The position numbers and the translations under genes are program-made. A stretch of 64,000 nucleotides of DNA from contig CM042148.1 in assembly GCA_023376005.1 (NCBI GenBank), positions 74,486,344 through 74,550,343 of the forward strand, read 5' to 3'. Shown in pieces: positions 55,190-64,000 of the stretch (the stretch's first letter is position 1; every line of letters starts with the position of its first letter). Under the pieces are notes generated by a model, which saw only the letters and a program-made list of their open reading frames with translations, did no database searches and was not told the DNA's origin. The stretch is from Doryteuthis pealeii (Eukaryota; Mollusca; Cephalopoda; Myopsida; Loliginidae).

Positions 55190-56213
55190 AAGCTTTTCAC
55201 ACATGCGTTAGCTGGCAGTCTTTCACTGGAGTCTGAGTGATAGAAAGTCTTTTCATGTATCCAGGAGTATTCTAGCCGATCTCAACAATGCTGCTGTCTT
55301 AAAGGTCTCGGTTCTTCCTTTAATTTCCAATCCCCCGTGTTTTTTTTTTACAAATCGTTGGGGACCGTTATAATGGCACCAACCTCAACCGGTATAACTT
55401 TACCCCCATGTTCACAGTTTTTTTAAAGTTTTTTGGTAAGGTCCTTTTCAGTTTTTACTCTGTATTTCACTGTATCAGCAAAATCCAGCAGATGACAAGT
55501 TCTATTTTTCTTGTCAATTAACACTAAATCTGGTCTTCTGCCAAGGATTGGGTGATCCATTTGTATCTCAAAATCCCAGATAATTTTATGGGCTCCATTC
55601 TCTAGGTCGGATTCTAGTTTGTGCATATAAAATTTTGTGGTAGGATCAAAGTTTAGTTTCTTGCACAATTCCCAGTGGATCACCTTTCCCGCACAGTCGT
55701 ACCTTGTCTTGAACTCCCTTTAAGCTAATTTTCTGAATTGACTTGTGATTGACAGTTTCGTCTTTGTTTTCAAATATTCTACACTTGCTTAAGTTTTTCT
55801 CTTGATATTTCCTCTTCTTAAGCCATGTTCAGTTTATCTCATGTGCGATCTCTCCAGTTTATCGCTTGAAGTATCCATATAGTTGTTTTTCTTTCCATTT
55901 CTGTTTTCTTGTTTTTGTTTTATTTGTGCATGTCCATGCGTTGCAATTGTTTTTTTTCTGGCTGCTGAAATTAGTCTTTCTTTGTTCTGTTTAGAGTATT
56001 CTTCGAGTGCTCGTATTGTCGCATCTACACAGTCTTCAATTTTGGTGAGACTTCTCCCTTCTTCCTTCCTCGATACACATAGTCTGTTAGTGTCATCTCC
56101 CTTGTATAATGCATTGTGCATTGTCATGAGATTCCTTATCCTTCGGTCCATCTTTTCGAGTTCCTCTCTCGTCCATTCCAAAAATGGTCAACAGTATCCT
56201 CTCTTGTCCATTC
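55190..56213 (-). pseudogene. Endonuclease LINE C-terminus, fragment 1, right copy
   Basis: Minus-strand frame 55683-55423 repeats the WELCKKLNFD, RRPDLVLIDKK and CHLLDFA blocks of 39950-39594, but a deletion of about 25 bp at about 55445 removes the VKRYTNTW part and shifts the frame. Frame 56181-55834 carries LTKIEDCVDATIRALEEYS. Confidence 0.8.
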
Positions 56214-56261
<48 letters not shown>

Positions 56262-57208
56262 ACTCCATTAGAGTTTTTTTCCCACCTGCCTTAGCCGGTG
56301 GTTTGTTGGAGGCTGAGTGACAGCAAATCTCCTCATATCTCTAGGACTCTTCTGAATATTCTAGCCGATCTTAACAATGCCATAGTTTTTATGATCTCGA
56401 TTCTTCCTCTAATCTCCAATTCACCCTGACTATTTTCCATACCCTTATAATTGGTACGACCTTTACGTTCATATTCCACAGCTTTGTTAGTTCTCTGGCA
56501 AGGTTCAAGTATTTGTCTATCTCTTCGCTTTCTTTCACTTTCACTCAGTAGTTCACCAGCATGGCAAAATCCACGAGATGACAAGTTCACTTCTTTTTAA
56601 TCAACACTAGATCTGGTCTCCTGGCTGGGATTGGTGATCCGCCTGTACCCCAAAGTCTCATAGAATCTTATGTGCCTAATTCTCCAGGACAGATTCAGGT
56701 TTGTCCATATAGCATTTAGTTATATGGTGAAAATGTAATTTCTGGCAAAACTCCCAGTGAATAACCTTTCCCATCTAGTCGTGCCTAGTCTTGAAATCTC
56801 TTATTATTATCATTATTATTGTACACTCCTTTTGGGTTTTTCACATCAGCATTAGCTGATAGCCTTTAACTGGAGTCTGAGTGACAACAAGTCTCCTCAG
56901 GTCTCCAGGACTCTTCTGAGTATTCTGGCAGATTGCAGCAGTGCAGTATTCTGGATGGTCTCGATTCTCCCTCTGATTTCCAGATTTTCCAAACTTTTTT
57001 CCAATCTTTTTGGGACCGTTCCAAGTGCACCAACTACAATTGGTATAACTTTGTCTTTCATATTCCATAACTTTTTCAGTTCTCTGGCAAGGTCCAGGTA
57101 TTTGTCCATTTTTTTTATTTTCCTTCAGCTTCACCCTGTGATCTGCTGGAACTGCAAAATCCACCAGTTGACAAGTTCTTTCTTTTTTGTTAATCAACAC
57201 TAGGTCTG

Positions 57209-57263
<55 letters not shown>

Positions 57264-57462
57264 CCATAAACATTTCTCAAAAGTCAAACGTCTTTTAGCG
57301 GTTATTGTTGGTGGTTGTACCAGAGTTTGATCACCTCTGATAGGGTCAGCAGGGCAAGGGAAGTCTGATGTTGGAAGACCCGAAACTTCCCAAATGAACC
57401 CTGCGGATTACATCACTGGCGACAACCACCAGCGCCCCAAATGTAAGAGCGTATATTTAAAG

Positions 57463-57506
<44 letters not shown>

Positions 57507-57507
57507 T
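56214..57507 (-). pseudogene. Endonuclease LINE fragments 2-4 with (TTA)n tracts, right copy
   Basis: (TTA)n at about 56214-56260, 56800-56821, 57209-57263 and 57467-57507 separate fragments at 56261-56799, 56822-57208 and 57264-57466, in the same order as the left copy. The first tract is longer here and the third slightly shorter. Minus-strand frame 57287-56841 shows PDLVLINKKERTCQLVDFAV after the poly-isoleucine of the tract. Confidence 0.75.
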
Positions 57508-58054
57508 ATCGTGCAAAGGTTACTACCCTTTGTTACTCGGTAACCACACTTTATCATCTACATCTGTTTTTTATTCCCAGGAAGATGATTTTATCCAGAA
57601 TCGTGTTCCCCCGCCTCCCTGAAATGTGTCTCTTTTTCTGCTCATAATTGTTCACCTTGTGGCCATTGCCGGCTTATGACTTCGCTTTGTGCATTGCGAT
57701 TTGAAGCTGCGGCTGCCAAAACATTACGCGTAATTAAGAACTATTGTTCTCCACCCTTGTAATTGCACTATTTGCCAAAAGATTAAGTAACCCTCTATAC
57801 ATTTATCTGAATTGAATAATATATCGCCTGACATCGAAAGAGTGACGTGAATCCACTGATAAAATCATTGTTACTTTTTTGATGTTGTTGTGGTTGAATA
57901 ACGTACAAAGTCACAGAAAGCTGTGCTCAGCAAAAATAAAATAAATATAAATAGATAAATGTAAAATATATTTTGAAAAATTGTGTGGCCTCCAAGAAAA
58001 CAATAAAACTGACTTTTTATTTTATTTTATTTTTCAGGCTGGCAATTTTAATTA

Positions 58055-58353
58055 AAAGAAAGAAAGAAAGAAAGGAAGGAAGGAAGGAAGGAACAAGGAA
58101 AGAAGGAAGATACAAAGAAGGGGGGGTTAAAGATATTCTAAGAAGCAGCAATAGAAATGGCAAGCAGACACATAAACATAAAAATAGAGAGTATGAAAGA
58201 AAGAAAGAAAGAAAGAACGAAAGAAAGAAAGAGGAAAAGGAAAAAAAAGAAATTCATATTTTCCTCCCAGATTTCACGTTAATAATTCTAATTCAACATG
58301 AACGGGAATATGAACGTGAAATCTGGGAGGAAAATATGAATTTCTTTTTTTCC
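58055..58353. repeat. AAAG/AAGG tracts and a 41-bp-arm inverted repeat
   Basis: Arms about 58239-58280 and 58313-58353 share GAAATTCATATTTTCCTCCC and CAGATTTCACGTT in opposite orientation, separated by a 32-bp spacer (AATAATTCTAATTCAACATG then AACGGGAATATG). In the left copy (42480-42560) the same DNA is a single, non-inverted segment. Confidence 0.88.
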
Positions 58354-58429
58354 TTTTACTCATCAGTGTTTTGTTTAAGCGTGAACATATGATTATCAAG
58401 CTTCCCCGCTGTCGGTGGGGCTTAGAATA

Positions 58430-58720
58430 TTTCGACAATATCCTATGTAGAGGGGCACTCCATACTCCTCATACATCCAGAATTGAAGTCTCATCCCAAG
58501 AAGCAGTTTAGTGTACCAAGGACCTCTTGTTTCGAGGGGGTGCTATTGGTTGATTGTTTTACGTAACGGTATATCAACCCTTTTCGGGTCATTTGATGCC
58601 GAATCAAGTCATTTTGCTAAACATAGGGCGCAGTTTGCTTACAGTACCTGTCCTCTGCGTGGAATATCTCTTCTGGTATTTTACCTGCCATCAAGAATAC
58701 ACTCTAAATGCTCAAGTTAT
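58430..58720 (+). repeat. RepB fragments, right copy
   Basis: Same rearranged order as 42655-42960. The duplicated segment includes GGTATATCAACCCTTTTCGG. Confidence 0.6.
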
Positions 58721-58875
58721 TTAATAGACACAAAAAAGTGAAAGACTTACGAATGTTAGAAAAACTGTTCTGAAAATACTTACCTGCAATCCTCGGAGGG
58801 ATGAAAAACTCGAATGATATTTTTTTTATATATTTATTATTGTTGTTACACACTGACAAGTTAAAACGACAATTC

Positions 58876-59317
58876 TTCCATGTCTGTATCAGTGCTGTTG
58901 TATGGCTGCACCACATGGTCCCTAACGAGGCGCCTTGAGAATAAGCTAGATGGGAGCTGCACAAGAATGCTGCTTGCGGTCTTGAACAAGTCGTGGGAAC
59001 AGCACCCCACAAGGAAGCAGTTGTACGGCCACCTGCTCCCTATCTCACAAACCATCCGAGTGAGACGGACAAGACATGCTGGACACTGCTGGAGAAGCAA
59101 GGACGAACTCATAAGCGATGTTCTCCTGTGGAAGCCAATACATGGACAACCTAGTGTGGGGCGCCCGGCAAGGACCTACATTAACTAGCTCTGCGTTGAA
59201 ACTGGATGCTGCACAAAGGACCTCACTGGGACAATGAATGACAGAGAAGGTTCCCGATAGATTGTCATGGATATCCGTGCTAATTGCGCCACATGATGAT
59301 GATGATGATGATGATGA
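58876..59317 (+). pseudogene. RTE-like LINE C-terminus and 3' end, right copy
   Basis: Frame 58880-59188 is longer than its paralogue: LLYGCTTWSLTRRLENKLDG, then HAGHCWRSKDELISDVLLWK and GRPARTYIN before a stop. It ends in (ATG)n at about 59294-59317. Still only the last third of an ORF, without polymerase or endonuclease. Confidence 0.85.
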
Positions 59318-59490
59318 TTGTTGTTGCTATTAACCCTTCATTTGACCCCACATTCTGTGAGGAGGGTACAATCGTTTTATTGGTTGAATTGGTAAAAAAA
59401 TATCACATTACCTGCTATTTTTCCCGCCTCGCTTTGTTTGGGTATTCGTAATTGATCCGGACCGACCGACAGCGCAGGGATATTGGTTTA

Positions 59491-59524
<34 letters not shown>

Positions 59525-59724
59525 ACTATTACAAGTTCTAAGAGGTTTACTTCACATTAGACTTGCTTTTCAAGGTCGCAACAAGGTATTGTTGCAAATT
59601 CGATTATATCCTACAAATAAAGTAAGTCGAGTTTTTCCTTCTTAGTCTAAGATTGCAGATATATTGATGTGATCTATCTCGCCTCTTGATTTGGTGGTTT
59701 GCTTTTCAACCACATATATATTTA

Positions 59725-60010
59725 CCAATCCCGAGCAGGATGTGACATGTGACACAAGGTCAATTTATTAAGCAGAGTTTAACTGGTTTGAATTCAGAGT
59801 TTTCCTTCTCCTAGACCGGTTGCCTAACCAAGGTTAAAGAGCCCAGTCTTCCCTACTATTTATCCATAGCTAGAGAGAGAGAGAGTAGGATATATACCTT
59901 TCCCAAGGGTATTAGCGCTAAGTGAAATGCAATTACCACATCCAGGATTTGAACTCGGGGCGACGAGTCCATTTCCCTTGCCTTTAACCATTAAACCACG
60001 CGCTTCCTTT
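59725..60010 (-). mobile_element. SINE family C, right copy
   Basis: Full-length minus-strand SINE with a small GA expansion (about 59873-59883) not seen at 44460. Counterpart of the two left-copy SINEs. Confidence 0.78.
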
Positions 60011-60794
60011 TTCCACGACATAAAATATATTTGACATTGATAAGTTGGATGATAATCAACAACTTGCCGTCAGCGTATTCTAAGCCCCGCCGATAGAGCA
60101 GTAGTTTCAACTGACTAAATATCAACAAGCGACAGTGTCAGTTAAAGACTTCCTCCACTATTCTCAGTTGTTTTGAAAGAGGTAATGTTGATTTGTAATG
60201 AAATTGATAGTAAAAAACAGTTACACTATCCGTCTCCTAATTTAGAGACCGACCGTCCTCGTATTCGTTAGAATAAAATAAAAAGACATGTTACTCAGTG
60301 AAGTCAAATAATCAAAATATCTTTAAAGAAATGTCTGCGCTGATCCCTCGGGGAAGGATCATTTAATTTAATTCACGCATTGAAGTATGAGGCAGATCCT
60401 TATCACCATAACAACTTCTCTAACGCTCTTCAGTCAGGGAGTCGAGAAAGAAAATTTACAGAATTAAAAAAAAAGAAAGAAAAGAAAAGAGGGAATAAAA
60501 TAGAAGCGGCTTTTAAAATAATTTGATTTTCTTTTGACATGTGATCAAGACTAAAAAGGGACCCGAGTTTTTTTTCGAAACTCCAATTTATCATCTGTTT
60601 TTTTTGCTAACTGAAAAACCGAAAAAAAACTCTCCTATCAAGTGAGGTGAAATCAACTATAATTAGGCCGCTGTTTTACTAACAGATATCGGGCTGTATT
60701 AAAAAATATTCACTTTTTAGTCACTCATAGTTCATAGAGAAACTCTCAAGAAAATCTGTATGTGTTGCATCTAATCTTTCTATATTTATCTGGC

Positions 60795-61050
60795 TTCCGC
60801 CTCCTGTGTCCAGTCAGTGGCTTCGGCCATTGGACCGGTAAGATATCAATATTACATGATCCCAGAGGTCATCAACTCAGGCAGCACCTTCCCCTCGTTT
60901 AAAAGGGATAGGACTGAGTTTATTGCCCGGTGCCTGAGGCGCTTCAAACGAAGAATGCCAAGATGAATCACACAATTTTTAAACACTAGCCACGCATGAG
61001 CTTCATTTTGTGCATTGTTCCCCACTCTAATGATCCTTGTGTTCGACTGA
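60795..61050 (+). mobile_element. LTR-like remnant, right copy
   Basis: Counterpart of 45395-45660 with small indels (CAGTCAGTGGCTTCGGCC). Confidence 0.6.
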
Positions 61051-61767
61051 CATGGTAGGATGTCAGTAAATATTTATCTTCTTTATCATCATTTGACTGG
61101 CCTAAAAATATTAATCCATGGTTACGTCTTGTCAATCATTTTACTGGTGTAGTATACTGGCATCAAATTCTATATGTTATATAGCGGCCTTTTCGCTACT
61201 CTCAATCGTGTACATTAGTACTGGGCTTTCGCTGTACCCAAAGCGATGTATGTTAGTAGTCAGCTACTGGACTTCAATAACAAAAGATACGCGTATACAA
61301 AAAGAGGACTCTTCTTTATTTTCTTCGGTGTGTGGGTGGTGAAGGCACGGAGCTTACAATGAGTCCACAAGGGTGGTTGCTGACGAGAGACGTGAAGTGT
61401 CCTTTCCGCTGCCGGCCCGGCGTCTGATCCTGTTGGCTTTTGTATTGACAACACGCCTACACATTTTTATCTTTTTGATCTGATAACGGACCTTTGTTAT
61501 ATATCTCTTTATCTTCACCCTGCTTCCTTGACCGGAAACTATCTTCCGATTTCTCTTTCTTTTTAAATAATATTTTTTATCTTTCTCTTTGTCCTCAGCC
61601 GGATGTTCATCTTCCGGGCGAATACAATACAACACTGGTTATTTTCCATGACTCTTCTACGAACAGAATCACAAGTTAAATCTTGAATTCTACACATCCT
61701 TACATAATAAATAGGCTACTCATTCATAATGTAACATGTTTTAAAACGTATATTATACTTTACATAT

Positions 61768-62030
61768 GGAGATGCGTGGTGTATTTATTACCCATCGTAG
61801 GAAATGAACACGTTGAGAGCTCAAATCCTGGACGAGGCTATTTGTATTTCACATAGTGCTAATACCCTTGGGAAAGGTATGACTCCACCTATTACCCTCC
61901 AGCTATGTGTAAATAGTAGGCCAGACTGCACTCTTTAACCGGTTCAGGCAACTAGTCTAGAAGAAGGATAATTAAAAATTTAAATCTGTTAAACTTCGCT
62001 TAAGAAATTGACCTTGTGTCACATTCAACT
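61768..62030 (+). mobile_element. SINE family C, right copy
   Basis: Counterpart of 46378-46640 with the same head and body words. 62031-63295 is the unassigned part of the block, with (CTTT)n at about 62580-62604. Confidence 0.75.
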
Positions 62031-63295
62031 GACATTCCTACAGGGAATACCGATTTTGGATGGGTCGCACGCTTTAACCTTTAACACGCAAAATGTTGCA
62101 AATGGCAATACGCACGTTGTGTAATTTAATTAATGAGCAGAAATAATTAAAGGTTGCAAAACAATCAGAAAAATATTTTGAAAGAAGAATCTGGCTGGAA
62201 TGCATTTGATTGTTGTGAATTGTTTGTTTGAATTCCAACCAGAGAAAATTCCGAAGTTAAATATTTGGGGAAAAATAACAAGACTCTACAGAATTAAATT
62301 CAGTATACAGAATTATTTTGAACGGAGAAATCTGGCTAAATTGCATTTTGAATCGTTTGGTTAAAATTCCAATATACTTATATAATCCAATATAACAATA
62401 TGCAATGGAATTAAAATATACAGAAATAAGTAGGAGGATAGTGTTAGAAAAATAATCACCTGATTAACGATAATCATAAAATAGTGGACGAGGATTCGAA
62501 GTCAGTCAGTGAGGACAGAATGTGACCGGAGAAGAAACACGATGTCGACATTTGCTTAACCGAAAACCAGCTGGCCTACTTCTTTCTTTCTTTCTTTCTT
62601 TCTTCACCCAATTTTGACCACTAGCTCACCGTCCGGATCGTGATTAGTTTACGAGCTCCAATTATGCCGATTCTGTTATTATAAACATCTCTCTATCTCT
62701 CTCTGTGTAGTTGCCTACTGCAGATGATCGGATGACATAATAAACTTGTTGACAAAATGAATTTGCGCCCGTTTTGTTTTTAATCTCCAACACTGGGTTA
62801 CCCGGGATCTTAGTTTAAGAGTCGTTTTCACAAACGAAGAACCGATCCCATTTATAAAAAATCAAAGCCCAGTATGTTACAGTTGAAGCTTTAATTCAAA
62901 ATGATACACTGTGCAAAATTAACTTTATCTTATGAGGTCAATGAAATCGTCCATGAGAAACTGGGATAGCGGAAAATATCTCGGTGGGGACCAAACTAAT
63001 TGACTGAAGAGTTGCCACTTTCTTAGTAGATGGAATGTATGAACTCATGTATCGTTGGGAAAAGTGCACCAATCTTAACTCTTTGTCAACTTTAAGTCGC
63101 TCAGCGCTACCGTAAGCCGCTGGCTTCGGATCTCACATGTGTCCCTTGTATACACTGAAAAATCACTACGTGAACACCACTACCAACTTTTGTTTTGCTT
63201 GTAAATTAACCCTGGAACTGGTACTCGATCTTTTTACAACAGGGAAAAATACAAAGAAAATTTGGTATAGTCGTGGGGAAAATTTGGTAGACAAA

Positions 63296-64000
63296 GTCGA
63301 AAAGAAGCATAGTAGTTCTGGTAACATATACATGAGTCGCATAGTAATAAACATGTCGCATCAGTAATGTTTGAACTCTACGTGGAAATGAAGCATAGTA
63401 GTTCTGGTAACATATACATAATTCGCATAGTAATAAACATGTCGGATCCGTAAATGTTTGAACCTTATGTGGAAAAGAATCATAGTAGTTCTGATTACAT
63501 ATACATAATTCTCATTGGCACCCCACGTCGTGTAATGGTTAGCAAGCTAGATTCACAGATCATTGTTATTGAGTCTGATTCTCACTCCATACTTCTGGCC
63601 TTGTGCCACATCTAAGCTAAGCTTAGTAAATAACTATACATAATTCGCATAGTAATGAACATGTTGGATCAGTAATATTTGAACCTTAAGCAGAAAAGAA
63701 TCATAGTAGTTCTGGTAACATATACATAATTCACATAGTAATAAACATGTCGGATAAGTAATGTTTGAACCTTACGTGGAAAAGAATCATAGTAGTTCTG
63801 GTAACATATACATAATTCACATAATAATAAACATGTCGCATCAGTAATGTTTGAGCCTTAAGTGGAAAAGAATCATAGTAGTTCTGGTAACATATACATA
63901 TTTCGCATAGTAATAAACATGTCGCATCAGTAATGTTTGAGCCTTAAGTGGAAAAGAATCATAGTAGTTCTGGTAATATATACATAATCGCATAGTAATA
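63296..64000. repeat. 86-bp satellite array, right copy, open at window end
   Basis: Same unit as 47931-48925, with the shared SINE F at about 63513-63650. Before the SINE it has two to three units; after it at least four, the last cut by the window edge. Confidence 0.93.

Overview
This is AT-rich, repeat-saturated DNA from an animal genome. The evidence is SINEs with tRNA-type promoters, non-LTR retrotransposon fragments, a Penelope-like element, Helitrons, solo LTRs, MITEs and very many (TA)n, (CA)n, (GA)n and (TTA)n microsatellites. The mix resembles a marine invertebrate, perhaps a mollusc such as a cephalopod, but no host gene is present to fix the species. I see no supportable host protein-coding exon, rRNA or functional tRNA gene. 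Every recognisable coding stretch is a decayed transposon remnant.

Layout. 0-13 kb holds nested SINEs and an unclassified family (RepB here), two MITEs with 8-bp target duplications, an 0.8-kb AATTGTAATTC-type minisatellite, and a solo LTR inside a SINE. 13-18 kb holds TA-flanked inverted repeats, RTE-like LINE pieces, GA-rich DNA and Penelope-type 3' ends. 19.4-22.5 kb is a 0.52-kb sequence present twice in opposite orientation. 23.7-25.0 kb is a polypyrimidine tract. 26.2-26.75 kb is a tandem dimer of a unit of about 304 bp with a tRNA-like head and an intact-looking hammerhead ribozyme motif, resembling an animal retrozyme. 27.5-29 kb is an interrupted LINE with a restriction-like endonuclease. 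31.5-38.8 kb holds short non-autonomous Helitrons (about 0.4 kb), solo or LTR-like sequences and fold-back elements.

38.24-48.9 kb is repeated almost collinearly at 54.0-64.0 kb, directly after a run of exactly 200 N (53801-54000). This is either a real segmental duplication or two haplotypes placed one after the other in the assembly. The duplicated unit contains a Helitron, a head-to-tail series of endonuclease-LINE fragments separated by (TTA)n tracts (Dong/R4-like behaviour), an RTE 3' end, SINEs, an LTR-like remnant and an 86-bp satellite. Between the copies (49.3-52 kb) is a Penelope-like element flanked by inverted arms of about 360 bp, followed by a second large inverted repeat.

The most interesting material is the set of hammerhead-like motifs: two copies at 26.3-26.7 kb, a co-varying copy at 30.85 kb, a decayed copy at 13.2 kb, and three decayed copies of a second family with palindromic stem III. 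The second theme is paired inverted elements whose 3' ends abut (TA)n. Sequence similarities were judged by eye; nothing was aligned or searched computationally.
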